A DNA stretch of 64,000 nt, from positions 1 through 64,000 of IMG/VR virus record IMGVR_UViG_3300031857_000146; one strand, given 5' to 3'. The DNA comes from a virus. Made by a program: the position numbers and the translations under genes. The stretch's first letter is position 1. Each line of letters starts with the position of its first letter. Below the pieces are notes generated by a model. The model did no database searches, was not told the origin of the DNA, and worked only from the letters and a program-made list of their open reading frames with translations. Positions 1 to 9,742 of this stretch are shown piece by piece.

Positions 1-2
1 TA

Positions 3-746
3 TTCCAATTTGATATGTGGGGATTAAACGAAAATGAATTATCAGGAAGATGGCCATGGTCAACTCTGAAAGAGAATGTTAGTAAGTATGGAGTTTGTAA
101 CTCATTATTTACCGCTCAAATGCCTGTGGCATCGTCGGCAAAGATTACAGGTTCATATGAAATGACAGAACCAGCTCACTCAGCAATCTTTAACAGACGT
201 GTAGTTGGTGGTGAGATTATGATTGTTAACAAGTATTTGATTAGTGATTTTGAAAAGATTGGAATTTGGTCTGAGGACTTAAAGAATGAAATCATTATGA
301 ACGAAGGTTCAATTCAAAACATTAATTTCAATAACTACCTTGACCAAGAAGATAAGAGATATAACTTCAAAGTTAAAAGAACTGAACATTTAATTAAGAA
401 ATACAAAACAATTTGGGAGATTTCACAAAGAGAATTGATTGAGATGGCGGCAGATAGAGCTCCATTTATTGACCAATCACAATCAATGAATATATACATG
501 TCAAACCCAACATTGTCTAAGATTTCATCATCACATTTTTACGGATGGGAAAAAGGATTGAAAACACTTTGTTACTACGTTAGAACAAGAGCAATCTCAA
601 CGGGAGCTAAACACTTGGCTATGGACGTATCAAAAATTAACAAACCAAAACCAACCCCTGAACCTCCAAAAGTAGATTATAGTTATATGAATTTACCACC
701 AAAACCTGAAAATAGTGAATTTGATTGTTTTGGTTGTTCATCATAA
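3..746 (+). CDS. nrdA: Ribonucleoside-diphosphate reductase large subunit, C-terminal part
   Basis: The gene runs in from the left edge and is open in frame from base 3, so only the last 247 residues are present. Seen: the class I RNR alpha pattern MPVASSAKITGSYEMTEP (compare PTASTSQILGNNEC-type motifs in the family), the stretch FIDQSQSMNIYM, and GLKTLCYYVRTRA, which carries the paired tyrosines of the radical-transfer path. The protein ends in CFGCSS, the redox-active C-terminal cysteine pair that passes electrons to the active site. The enzyme reduces ribonucleoside diphosphates to deoxy forms for phage DNA synthesis. The catalytic cysteine loop and the ATP-cone lie outside the window. A terminator follows directly, so this is the end of a transcription unit. 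The class I assignment is firm; the subclass is not resolved. Confidence 0.95.
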   Translation, partial: FQFDMWGLNENELSGRWPWSTLKENVSKYGVCNSLFTAQMPVASSAKITGSYEMTEPAHSAIFNRRVVGGEIMIVNKYLISDFEKIGIWSEDLKNEIIMNEGSIQNINFNNYLDQEDKRYNFKVKRTEHLIKKYKTIWEISQRELIEMAADRAPFIDQSQSMNIYMSNPTLSKISSSHFYGWEKGLKTLCYYVRTRAISTGAKHLAMDVSKINKPKPTPEPPKVDYSYMNLPPKPENSEFDCFGCSS

Positions 747-770
747 TAATTAACAATATCCGATGTGTTA

Positions 771-795
771 TCCCGAGCTAGGTCGGGATTTTTTA
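771..795 (+). terminator. Rho-independent terminator after nrdA
   Basis: A perfect 6-bp stem TCCCGA/TCGGGA (771-776 and 783-788) with a 6-base loop is followed by six T (789-794). It ends the nrdA unit and lies before the start at 817. Confidence 0.85.
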
Positions 796-816
796 TTTAA
801 AGAGGTATTTATTATT

Positions 817-1584
817 ATGTCTAATATCATACAAGAAGAAATTCAAAAAATAAGAAAAATGATGCTCTCAGAGAACATGGTTCAAGAGGGGGGTGAAAAA
901 AAGTTAAAACAAACTTTAGACATTCTAAAAAAGAAAAAGAAAGTTTTATTATTAAGTTGTTCAAATAGATATAATTGGGATGAGAAAAATATAGATGTTC
1001 CTAAATCTAAAATCTTAGCAATGTACTTAAATGAAGAACTTGGTGATAAGTCAGTTTTTATTGATGTTTCTGAATTAAAAATATTTCCTTGTGAAGGGAA
1101 TGTGTCAAGGGAAGAAGGTAATAGTTGTGGTATTTTAAAATCTTTACTTAAAGATGATAAAAAAAATCCTTCAGGATATCATAGATGTTGGGCTAGTTTA
1201 AATAATAAGACAGATGAACTTTGGAAAATTTCTAAAGAACTTTTTGAAGCAGACGCTGTAGTATTTTTTAGTTCTGTAAGATGGGGACAGGCAAATATGT
1301 TCTACCAAAATTTAATTGAAAGATTAACTTGGATTGAGAATAGACATGCTACTTTAGGTGAGAAAAATATTGTTGAAGGTATTGAGACAGGGTTTATCTG
1401 TGTTGGTCAGAACTGGAATGGTGAGGATGTAACTAAAACTCAAATGAAAGTACATGAGTTCTATGGATTTGAACCTAATAAGAAACTATATTGGAATTGG
1501 CAGTACACTACTGATGTTTATGACGAAAGCAAATCTTCTTACAAAAAATCCCACAAAAAATTTATTGACGATATGGGATTATGA
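817..1584 (+). CDS. Flavodoxin-fold NAD(P)H/FMN-dependent reductase-like protein
   Basis: 255 residues from ATG 817. An in-frame ATG at 763 would read through the terminator, so I reject it; AGAGG lies at 801-805. After a charged N-terminal helix (EEIQKIRKMM) and a Lys-rich segment, a hydrophobic strand VLLLSCSNRYN starts a flavodoxin-like fold. DAVVFFSSVRWGQANMFYQNLIERL matches the pattern of a flavin-binding loop followed by a helix in the FMN_red/Flavodoxin_2 families. Cysteines occur around residues 95-128. The family reduces flavins or quinones with NAD(P)H. Its place directly after nrdA suggests a redox role linked to deoxynucleotide synthesis, such as supplying electrons, but that is inference. 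It is longer than NrdI and does not look like it. The gene ends in an ATGA overlap with the next reading frame. Confidence 0.7.
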   Translation: MSNIIQEEIQKIRKMMLSENMVQEGGEKKLKQTLDILKKKKKVLLLSCSNRYNWDEKNIDVPKSKILAMYLNEELGDKSVFIDVSELKIFPCEGNVSREEGNSCGILKSLLKDDKKNPSGYHRCWASLNNKTDELWKISKELFEADAVVFFSSVRWGQANMFYQNLIERLTWIENRHATLGEKNIVEGIETGFICVGQNWNGEDVTKTQMKVHEFYGFEPNKKLYWNWQYTTDVYDESKSSYKKSHKKFIDDMGL

Positions 1585-1756
1585 AATTGGTTATTATAGG
1601 TACTCCCCCAAAGGGAAACCAATAATTGATTGTATAAGTTATTACCCTATTAATGATTTTATAAACGAATATCTACTTAAACAAGAATTTGTAGAATTTG
1701 AATATGATAATGAAACTCCAAAAACTATTGAGGGTAAAATTATTGTTTTGATATAA
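1581..1756 (+). CDS. Small ORF, possibly expressed by -1 frameshift
   Basis: ATG 1581 overlaps the upstream stop as ATGA, the usual sign of translational coupling. Read straight, it gives only 14 codons and stops at 1623. The -1 frame stays open to 1756, and that longer frame has no good start of its own. The two frames meet at a CCCAAAG heptamer (1607-1613) phased exactly as X-XXY-YYZ in the zero frame, after a run of five C. A shift there gives a 58-residue protein starting MKLVIIGTPPKGKPIIDC. Either programmed -1 frameshifting or a one-base under-call in the C run would explain this. An alternative ATG at 1454 in the long frame would overlap the upstream gene by 131 bases. Function unknown. 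Confidence 0.4.
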
Positions 1757-1770
1757 ATTTAATTTTTCAG

Positions 1771-1777
1771 TATTTAT
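1771..1777 (+). promoter_or_regulatory. TATTTAT motif before gp25-like gene
   Basis: One of the recurring TATTTAT motifs. It ends 5 bases before the ATG at 1783, so a transcript started from it would have almost no leader. It is a candidate late promoter element. Confidence 0.4.
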
Positions 1778-1782
1778 TTGAT

Positions 1783-2235
1783 ATGGCAAATGGTGTAACA
1801 TACGGTATTACTTTTCCTTTTAAAGATTCATTAAATGGTAAATTTTTGGATTTATCGGACACAAGTGAAGAAGAAATTAGAAGTAGTTTAATACATTTAT
1901 TACTTACAAGAAAGGGTAGTAGATACTTTATGCCAAACTTTGGGACAAGATTATATGAGTTTATTTTTGAACCACTTGATAGTCCTACTTTTGACCAAAT
2001 AGAAACAGAAATAAAAGAAGCGGTTGAGACTTACATACCAGGATTAACTATTACTTCAGTTAAAATTGAACCTGCGGTCGCTACTCAAGATACTTTACAA
2101 ATTAATAATGAGTCGGCGACTGAATTTAATTTTACTAACACTCCTGAAGTTGAGTACACTGCTAAAGTAAGAATAAATTATAATATTACAAATAATGTAT
2201 TTAATACACCGGGGTTTGTAATTATTAATATATAA
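1783..2235 (+). CDS. 25: Baseplate wedge subunit, gp25-like
   Basis: 150 residues, close to T4 gp25 (132). The T4 gp25/GPW family core is visible: an N-terminal FPFKDSLNGKFLDLSDTSEE segment, then LIHLLLTRKGSRYFMPNFGT, LYEFIFEPLDSPTF and a following helix with IKEAVETYIPGL. In contractile tails this protein forms the wedge core next to gp6 and gp53 and links the baseplate to the sheath. Immediately followed (4-base gap) by the gp6-like gene, as in T4-like genomes. The central segment TQDTLQINNESATEFNFTNT is a small insertion relative to the shortest family members. Confidence 0.92.
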   Translation: MANGVTYGITFPFKDSLNGKFLDLSDTSEEEIRSSLIHLLLTRKGSRYFMPNFGTRLYEFIFEPLDSPTFDQIETEIKEAVETYIPGLTITSVKIEPAVATQDTLQINNESATEFNFTNTPEVEYTAKVRINYNITNNVFNTPGFVIINI

Positions 2236-2239
2236 AACT

Positions 2240-4111
2240 ATGATATCATATACTACAAGAGATTTTCAGGCAATTAGATTAGAGTTAATAAACTATGTTA
2301 GAACTTATTATCCTGATTTAATTCAAAACGTAAATGATGCATCTGTTTTTTCTGTTTTACTTGATTTAAATGCTGCGGTTACCGATAACTTAAATTATCA
2401 CATTGATAGAAGTTTACAAGAAACTGTTTTACAATTTGCACAACAACCAAGTTCACTTTATAATATTGCTCGAACCTATGGTTTAAAAATTCCTGGAATG
2501 AGACCTTCAATTTCATTGGTTGATTTCTCAGTACAAGTTCCACCATTTGGTGACGCTCCGGCAGTACAATCTAGCACAGGTACATTACAACCACCAGACT
2601 CTGCTTATTTTGGAATTTTAGCTAAAGGTAGTCAGGTGATTGGTGCTGGACAAACTTTTGAAACTTTATACGATGTTGATTTTGGTAATGACTTTAATAG
2701 TGAAGGGATTGTTAATAGAACTGTAATTCCTAACTTTGATGCTAACAATATATTAATTAACTATACAATTACAAAAAGAGAAGTTGTTATTAATGGTATT
2801 ACAAAAGTATTCAAAAGAGTTATTAATACTCCTGAAACAAGACCATTTTTTGAATTTTTCTTACCTGAAAAAAATGTATTAGGTGTAACAGGTGTTATTC
2901 TAAAAGATGGTACGAATTACAACAATATTCCTTCAGCTCAAGAGTTTATGGATACTACAAACTTAACTAACAAATGGTTTGAAGTTGAAGCTTTAGCTCA
3001 AGATAGTATTTTTATTGAAGACCCAACAAAACCACAGGATGAAACAGGTGTTAAAGTTGGTCGTTATTATAAAACAAATCAAAAGTTTATTACTGAATAT
3101 ACTCCACAAGGATTTTTAAAATTAACTTTTGGTGGAGGAAACACATCTTCAGATGAATTACTAAGACAATTTACCACTAATGGAACTCCTTTAGATATTT
3201 CAAAATATCAAAATAACTATTCTTTAGGTTCAACTCTTAAAGGTAATTCCACATTATTTGTTCAGTATCGTGTTGGAGGTGGATTGGTGAGTAATCTTGG
3301 GCCAGGCTCAATTACTCAACTTGGAACTGTAAACTTTAATGTATATGGTAGTGACCAAAATAAAGTTACTGCGGTAATTAATTCTTTATCTTGTAATAAT
3401 GTATTACCTGCGATTGGAGGGGCAAATTATCCAAGTATTGAAGAAATTAGAAATTTAATCACATTTAACTTTGCGGCACAAAACAGAGCAGTAACGATTA
3501 ATGACTACGAGGCTATAATTAGAAAAATGCCTTCAAGATTTGGAGCACCTGCAAAAGTTGCGATTACTGAAGTCGATAATAAAATAAATGTTCAGATTTT
3601 ATCCTATGATTCAAATGGAGCATTGACTGAAACAATTTCTAATACATTAAAAACTAACATTGCTACCTATTTGTCAAATTACAGAATGATGAATGATTAT
3701 ATTCAGGTTCTTCCGGCTCAAGTTATTGATTTAGCATTTGATATTTTTATTGTTCTTAATAGTTCACAAAATCAGGGCGTTGTAATTTCAAATATTATAT
3801 CAAAGATTAATACCTATATGAGTCCAAGTAATCGAGGTATGGGTGAAAATCTTTATATATCACAATTGAGAGCATTAATACAAAGTGAGGAAGGTGTTAT
3901 TACTGTTGCATCTATAAATGTTTATAACCGAGTTGGTGGATTATATTCATCATCACAAGTTTCTCAATCATATTCTAATACAACAACAAAAGAAATTAAG
4001 GTTATAGAGGATACTATTTACGCTGAACCAAATCAGATTTTTAATGTTAGATTCCCTGATAAAGACATTAAAGTGTCGATTAAAAATCTAACAACAGTTA
4101 ATTTCAGTTAA
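2240..4111 (+). CDS. 6: Baseplate wedge subunit, gp6-like
   Basis: 623 residues; T4 gp6 has 660. The N-terminus (YTTRDFQAIRLELINYVRTY, then NDASVFSVLLDLNAAVTDNL) is typical of T4 gp6-type baseplate wedge proteins related to gpJ. The middle has the pattern RAVTINDYEAIIRKMPSRFG followed by a KVAITEVDNKINVQIL strand; the same arrangement occurs in gpJ-like proteins. The gp6 dimer forms the continuous inner ring of the baseplate that opens when the tail contracts. It lies directly after the gp25-like gene and before the very large protein that occupies the gp7 position. The order 25-6-7 is conserved in T4 relatives. Confidence 0.9.
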   Translation: MISYTTRDFQAIRLELINYVRTYYPDLIQNVNDASVFSVLLDLNAAVTDNLNYHIDRSLQETVLQFAQQPSSLYNIARTYGLKIPGMRPSISLVDFSVQVPPFGDAPAVQSSTGTLQPPDSAYFGILAKGSQVIGAGQTFETLYDVDFGNDFNSEGIVNRTVIPNFDANNILINYTITKREVVINGITKVFKRVINTPETRPFFEFFLPEKNVLGVTGVILKDGTNYNNIPSAQEFMDTTNLTNKWFEVEALAQDSIFIEDPTKPQDETGVKVGRYYKTNQKFITEYTPQGFLKLTFGGGNTSSDELLRQFTTNGTPLDISKYQNNYSLGSTLKGNSTLFVQYRVGGGLVSNLGPGSITQLGTVNFNVYGSDQNKVTAVINSLSCNNVLPAIGGANYPSIEEIRNLITFNFAAQNRAVTINDYEAIIRKMPSRFGAPAKVAITEVDNKINVQILSYDSNGALTETISNTLKTNIATYLSNYRMMNDYIQVLPAQVIDLAFDIFIVLNSSQNQGVVISNIISKINTYMSPSNRGMGENLYISQLRALIQSEEGVITVASINVYNRVGGLYSSSQVSQSYSNTTTKEIKVIEDTIYAEPNQIFNVRFPDKDIKVSIKNLTTVNFS

Positions 4112-4143
4112 CATCATTTATTTTTTGAAAATCGTGTGTAAAC

Positions 4144-4150
4144 TATTTAT
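4144..4150 (+). promoter_or_regulatory. TATTTAT motif before the 1859-residue gene
   Basis: Motif 12 bases upstream of ATG 4163, inside a possible hairpin formed by GTGTGT (4134-4139) and ACACAC (4157-4162), which would place the motif in the loop. Confidence 0.4.
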
Positions 4151-4162
4151 TAAAAAACACAC

Positions 4163-7100
4163 ATGTCTTCATCTTATAGAATTAGAACAGAGTTAGGGAT
4201 TGATAAAGTAATTCAGGTAAAACTTGAACAAAATTTTGATACACTTGAATTATTATCATTATCAATTAATCCAAACGACACTTACATTAGAGCTTGTGCG
4301 GACTACGGAGTAGTTGTTGGTAGAGTTTTCTGTAATAACGGATTTGGTCTACCTAACGCTAAAATATCTATTTTTATTGCTTTAGATGAGGCAGACATCA
4401 ATGATACTGTAATTAGTACATTATACCCATACAGAACAATTAATGACGTTAATGAAGATGGTTACAAATACAATTTATTACCTTACACACCCTCTTACAC
4501 AGGACACATTCCTGTTGGGACTTTTCCTGATAGAAATGATGCTTTAACTAATAAGTCAGTAATTCAGGTTTACGACAAGTATTTTAAGTTTGTTGTTACC
4601 ACAAATGGTTCAGGTGACTTTATGATTTTAGGTGTACCACCCGGACAACACACTTTATTCATGCAAGTTGACTTGTCTGATATTGGTGAGTTTTCATTTA
4701 CACCGGCGGATTTAATTAGAATTGGTAGAGCAACCGAATCACAAGTCAACGGAGCACAGTTTAAGTTTTCTGAAAATTATAGTGAATTACCACAAATTGT
4801 AACAATATCAAAAACAGTACAAGTTGCACCATTTTATGGTGAACAAGAAACTTGTGATTATTATATTGCAAGAACTGACTTTGACTTAACTGCTGAAGCT
4901 CAAGTTACTATTTCACCTACTGCAGTTTTTATGGGTTCATTGGTTTCTACAGTTGATGAAACTAAATTAGGTTATAACAACGTTTACGACAAATGTAAAA
5001 TCCCAAAAACTATGGGTGACTTGTGTGACTTAACTTCAGGGCCAGGACAAATATTGGCGATTAGACAAAGTTATAGAACTGATAGTGATGGGTTACCTAT
5101 ATTAGAAACAGTTGAGTTAGAAAATGGAGGTAAAGTAATTGATGAGAATGGAACTTGGCTATTAGAGGTTCCAATGAATCTTGACTATGTGTATACCGAT
5201 GAAGAGGGTAATCAACAAATAACTCAAAATCCTGAAGTTGGTATACCGACAAAAGGTAAGTATAGATTTAAGGTAAAATGGGAACAAGGGCCTGAACTTT
5301 CTGAAAGTACTAAAAGAGCTTATTTCTTAGTTCCAAATATTAAAGAATATGGATGGACTAATTCAGACGACCCTTATTTAGATAGTAATTTTAATCAACA
5401 AATAGGAATACCTGTATCTGTAAATATCCCATCAAATTCCCCTAACGAAAATGGGGAATATGTTTACTTATCAGAATATTTAAATGAATTTGAAACTAAT
5501 AAGGTGTATAGACTAACTAATACATTAAACGTCGAAAACTTCCAAATATTCTATTCAAACGGTACTCAATATCTTTCACAAAATATATATCCAGAAGATT
5601 TTGCATCTTTATATTTTGTTTATGATAGGATAGACAATGGCTCGGACGCTATTATTAACTTTTTGAAAATTGATGAGGATAGATTTTTACTTGAACAATC
5701 ATATGCATTTAGTTTAGATTGGACTGACTATGCGAATATATCAGCGGCAATAAATTGTGAAGACACATTTATGGAACTTCAGTATAATAAAGTTTATACT
5801 GTCAGTCAGTTGATGGATAGATATGTTTCGGAAAGGAGACCTTGGAATACAACAGGTATTAAAAATATTTTAGATGATAAATGTACTGGGGAATATAATA
5901 AATTCCCAACTAATGATGCGTTTTTTAGAGTTAATTTTACATATATAGTATATAACATATTCTTTGAAATTTTTAGATATATTGCAATGATTTTAATGAT
6001 TATTGCTCACATTTTAGGATTTTTATGGTTAGTTGTTGGCCCAATTTTGGCGGGTATTATCGTATTAATACAGAGTGTTGTACGTGGTATATGTATTGGA
6101 TTAAATTGGATAAGACGAAGATTAGGTAGACCTGAAAGACCATGTTTAACACCTATAGATGTGTCTAGTTTATTTGCGGGTAATCCTTTTAAAAATCTTG
6201 GATTACCATTATTACTTTATACTGAAGATGGATGTGAAAGATGTAATTGTCGATTAGATGACCAAAGAGCCAATTTTGATGCGATTGGACAACCTAATTT
6301 ATTTACATTATTAAATACAAGTATTTTAATTGACTCAACAGATTTTAGTATATATCAAAGTGATAATATTGAATCTGACTATGTTTCAGGGATTTATGCA
6401 GGAAATGTAAATCCAAATCAATACTTTTTATATGATAGATTTCCAATTGTGACCTCAGACATTGAGGTTGAAGTTGAGGTTAATAATAATGAAACTGACA
6501 TTAAACAAATTTCAAACAACCATTTTTCAACTAATATACCTTTCTCTGAAGTTTTAAATTCTTGGAACAATAAGGGAAGATATTTTACGGGTATTGATAT
6601 TGAAACTGATTTTGGTAATTTTAATCTGTTTTACGGCTCAACAAGAATGATAGTGTCAATTGAGCCTGATTTGAACAATCCTCAAACAAAATACCATATG
6701 GATAATTTTACGGTATTGTTGATTGACCCGACAGCTTCTCCATTAGAAACTGGTAAAATAGTCTCATTCCAAGATAGGGACATGTCTAATGACCCAAATT
6801 ATTTTTCAGAACAAAGAGAGATATATGCGACTGGTACTACTAGTAATTTATCACATGTTAATATAAGATGGACAAATCCTCAAACGGCTGGTCAGATGAT
6901 GACAACATATAATATATCAGGATTTGATAGTTTACCTAAAACGACAGGATTTCCATCAGATATTGAATACTATCAAGTAATAACAGGTTGGACAATTGGA
7001 GAATATAAACAAATTGCATCAGACGTACTTGGAAATAATAACGCTCCAAAATTTGCTGATTTTTGGAATTATAATATGTCTCATTATGAATGGGCAACTA

Positions 7101-9742
7101 TGGATGAAACATTTAGTTGTTATAGACAAAGAGTAAGGAGATTTGATAATCCTCAAAATATTGAGGGTATAAGTGATTTGATAACAAATATTGATGATTA
7201 TCAAATTGTTATTTTAATGAGAGGTGTTGATGTCCATTCACCAAGAGTTAAACAAAGAATATATATGGAACCATTTTTCCAAATCCAACCTTATGGAGGG
7301 GCTGGATATGTTAATGGTAATGGTTCTTTACCTACGATAAATCAAACTTTCAATAACCCTAATTTTTATATTGAGGGTTATTATAAATTAAATGTACCAT
7401 TACAACCAAATTTATATTCAACTTATCATTGTGTGAGGCATAATCAATTGGGTACTAATAATGATGCTGACCAATATGGTGGTACTGTGTTTTATGATAG
7501 TTACGCTTTTTCATATACTCAAAATTTATTTTCACCTTATACTACTAACATGATGAATTATTATTCATCATTTGATAGAACAACATTTGGTCAAAGTGCT
7601 GCGGCGGGTCAAATACCTCCACAATTCTCAACAAATGATTATAATCCGTTATACCTAGATTTTTCGGCGGGTTATGTTAGGAATAACTTGAACATTAATT
7701 TTATGGGTGGTTATTTTGATGTTAGTCATGATTGTCCTGGTAGTGGGCAAGGAAACTGTGTACTACCAAAACCTACTACAACGGTTATTACTTTTAATAG
7801 ATGGAATTTCCCCGATACAACATTTGCATATTATTCACCTTACTCAACCTTTGAAGGTCAATCATTTTACTTTTTAAATTTTGGAATTAGTGGACTTTAT
7901 GATGATTCATGTGAATCATGTTCTAACGAACCTTGTAGTCGAGCGTTTTACTTATCTAATAAAGGTTTTATTTCACCATCATACAATAGTACAAACTCAT
8001 TTGCCAATTCAAATACTGATGGATACTCAATATTTACAAACATTAATATTGTTAATAAAAATAAAATTGTAGTTAGAACTGACAGGTTACCAACGTCAAC
8101 ATCTGAATCTATCAATGGTGGTAATAGTTATTTTATGCATCAAAACCCGACATTTGCAATTTTCCAATATGATGATACTGGTGAACAATCAGAATTAACT
8201 AATGTAACACAACAGGCATTTTCAATTAATGACAGTACTAATCAATTTTTACCTTACGCTGAAGTTGCGGATTCACTTGCTGATTGTGAAAAGGCGGTAA
8301 TGTTAAAATGTTATGAGTTAATTAATGGTGTACCTACAATAAAACCTGATTGTGAAGAATTAATGAATCCAACTTCAAGTAATAAAAAATTCTTTAATTA
8401 CGGTACAGGATGTTATAATTTGGTATCAAAATTAATTGCGACTATTCCTGACGATATAAGGTCAATTGTTGAATGGTCACAAAGAGTTAAAGTTAATAAT
8501 GCGGTATGTTTTAATGTGTTTTCACATTCATTTTCTAATCAGTGGATAAATGGTACATTATATGCGTATCCGTTTAATAATAAAAGAGTTTTTACAGGAA
8601 CTGATAATAGACCGTACAGTATTTTTTGTAGAGATACAATATATTTCCATGAAACAAGTAATAACTTTTATTATAGAAGTTCTCCTTGGTCGGTGACTGA
8701 AGGATTTATCGGTAAAAATAATACAACTTTTGGTAATACTATTGATTTTGGTAATTATAAATTTTTACAATCACCTACAACAATTTTAGATTTAGGGCCA
8801 AAGGCTTACTTTATTCAGGAATTAGTTAATAACGATGATTATGATGGTTACATTGTTTCTAAAATTAAATCTACGAGTTATAACAATGTTTCTGAAATTC
8901 TTAATTTGTTTATTTTAAGTCGTTTAGTAAATCCTAACTTTTTACAATTTTTAATACCGACAACTCCGGGTGTTAATGAAGGTACTGATGACCCAACTGT
9001 AAGAGGATTTTTTAAAAACAGACGATGGGAAAATAATAATAGTAGTACAGTACCTGCTTTAGTTGATGCCGATTACGCTCAAATGATATCAGTAAATTCT
9101 GAGTTTGGAATTTCACCATTTAGTGTTTCAAACTACGCTCAACCTTTAACGTCTATTTATCAACCTGTAATTTTGGGGGATGAAAATAATTTCCCATTCT
9201 TTGGTTTGTTATTGACTGGAAATACTCAAGACAGGGATTACATCTCACCAAGAAGAACTATATGGAATCCACAGGCAACAATTGATACACCTCCACAATA
9301 CAACTTTACGGAAATTCCTGTTAAGACACAAGAGGTACCATTTTATTTATGGAAATTAATTAAGATGAATAATGAAAACGGACAACCAATGGACTATGGG
9401 ACAATTTTTGGTTCACAAAATAACAATTGGGTTACAAATTATCCTGACTCAACAGGTGAGTTTAATAACTCATTTTTCCAATATAAGTACCAAAAATTAG
9501 ATAGATTTAATAACGCTAGTCGATATTTCCAAGTGGATGGTAACTTGGCGGCTAATTATAGAGGGACTTTAATAAACTTTGATTCAAATAATATACCGAC
9601 AGATACGATACCGACACAAAACTTTAATCCTCAATTTTTAGTAGGTGCGCCAAACCACTTCTATTTTGGTTTAAAGAGAGGTGGAAGTGCGTTAGATAGA
9701 TTTTTAATAAAATACGTAAATACAGAAGAAGTAATTGAATGA
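4163..9742 (+). CDS. Very large baseplate/tail structural protein with internal hydrophobic segment
   Basis: 1859 residues. It starts with a region resembling a split carboxypeptidase-regulatory-like beta-sandwich: GRVFCNNGFGLPNAKISIF at residues 53-71 and DFMILGVPPGQHTLFMQ near 152-168. Residues about 587-645 form a long hydrophobic stretch (YIAMILMIIAHILGFLWLVV, then GPILAGIIVLIQSVV) ended by the basic WIRRRLGRP; it looks like two or more membrane helices. Cys-rich patches follow, CERCNC near residue 690 and CESCSNEPC near 1250. The rest is rich in Tyr, Asn and Phe, as in phage structural proteins. It holds the position of T4 gp7, but I see no direct gp7 signature, so the role is inferred from position. 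The downstream gene starts 8 bases before this one ends. Confidence 0.6.
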   Translation: MSSSYRIRTELGIDKVIQVKLEQNFDTLELLSLSINPNDTYIRACADYGVVVGRVFCNNGFGLPNAKISIFIALDEADINDTVISTLYPYRTINDVNEDGYKYNLLPYTPSYTGHIPVGTFPDRNDALTNKSVIQVYDKYFKFVVTTNGSGDFMILGVPPGQHTLFMQVDLSDIGEFSFTPADLIRIGRATESQVNGAQFKFSENYSELPQIVTISKTVQVAPFYGEQETCDYYIARTDFDLTAEAQVTISPTAVFMGSLVSTVDETKLGYNNVYDKCKIPKTMGDLCDLTSGPGQILAIRQSYRTDSDGLPILETVELENGGKVIDENGTWLLEVPMNLDYVYTDEEGNQQITQNPEVGIPTKGKYRFKVKWEQGPELSESTKRAYFLVPNIKEYGWTNSDDPYLDSNFNQQIGIPVSVNIPSNSPNENGEYVYLSEYLNEFETNKVYRLTNTLNVENFQIFYSNGTQYLSQNIYPEDFASLYFVYDRIDNGSDAIINFLKIDEDRFLLEQSYAFSLDWTDYANISAAINCEDTFMELQYNKVYTVSQLMDRYVSERRPWNTTGIKNILDDKCTGEYNKFPTNDAFFRVNFTYIVYNIFFEIFRYIAMILMIIAHILGFLWLVVGPILAGIIVLIQSVVRGICIGLNWIRRRLGRPERPCLTPIDVSSLFAGNPFKNLGLPLLLYTEDGCERCNCRLDDQRANFDAIGQPNLFTLLNTSILIDSTDFSIYQSDNIESDYVSGIYAGNVNPNQYFLYDRFPIVTSDIEVEVEVNNNETDIKQISNNHFSTNIPFSEVLNSWNNKGRYFTGIDIETDFGNFNLFYGSTRMIVSIEPDLNNPQTKYHMDNFTVLLIDPTASPLETGKIVSFQDRDMSNDPNYFSEQREIYATGTTSNLSHVNIRWTNPQTAGQMMTTYNISGFDSLPKTTGFPSDIEYYQVITGWTIGEYKQIASDVLGNNNAPKFADFWNYNMSHYEWATMDETFSCYRQRVRRFDNPQNIEGISDLITNIDDYQIVILMRGVDVHSPRVKQRIYMEPFFQIQPYGGAGYVNGNGSLPTINQTFNNPNFYIEGYYKLNVPLQPNLYSTYHCVRHNQLGTNNDADQYGGTVFYDSYAFSYTQNLFSPYTTNMMNYYSSFDRTTFGQSAAAGQIPPQFSTNDYNPLYLDFSAGYVRNNLNINFMGGYFDVSHDCPGSGQGNCVLPKPTTTVITFNRWNFPDTTFAYYSPYSTFEGQSFYFLNFGISGLYDDSCESCSNEPCSRAFYLSNKGFISPSYNSTNSFANSNTDGYSIFTNINIVNKNKIVVRTDRLPTSTSESINGGNSYFMHQNPTFAIFQYDDTGEQSELTNVTQQAFSINDSTNQFLPYAEVADSLADCEKAVMLKCYELINGVPTIKPDCEELMNPTSSNKKFFNYGTGCYNLVSKLIATIPDDIRSIVEWSQRVKVNNAVCFNVFSHSFSNQWINGTLYAYPFNNKRVFTGTDNRPYSIFCRDTIYFHETSNNFYYRSSPWSVTEGFIGKNNTTFGNTIDFGNYKFLQSPTTILDLGPKAYFIQELVNNDDYDGYIVSKIKSTSYNNVSEILNLFILSRLVNPNFLQFLIPTTPGVNEGTDDPTVRGFFKNRRWENNNSSTVPALVDADYAQMISVNSEFGISPFSVSNYAQPLTSIYQPVILGDENNFPFFGLLLTGNTQDRDYISPRRTIWNPQATIDTPPQYNFTEIPVKTQEVPFYLWKLIKMNNENGQPMDYGTIFGSQNNNWVTNYPDSTGEFNNSFFQYKYQKLDRFNNASRYFQVDGNLAANYRGTLINFDSNNIPTDTIPTQNFNPQFLVGAPNHFYFGLKRGGSALDRFLIKYVNTEEVIE

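Noticed and set aside
763-816. Upstream ATG 763 as start of the reductase gene
   Set aside because: It would translate through a clear terminator hairpin and T-run; ATG 817 has AGAGG upstream.
7019-7204. 61-codon minus-strand frame inside the 1859-residue gene
   Set aside because: No start signal or motif, and it is a low-complexity Ile-rich shadow of the plus-strand gene.
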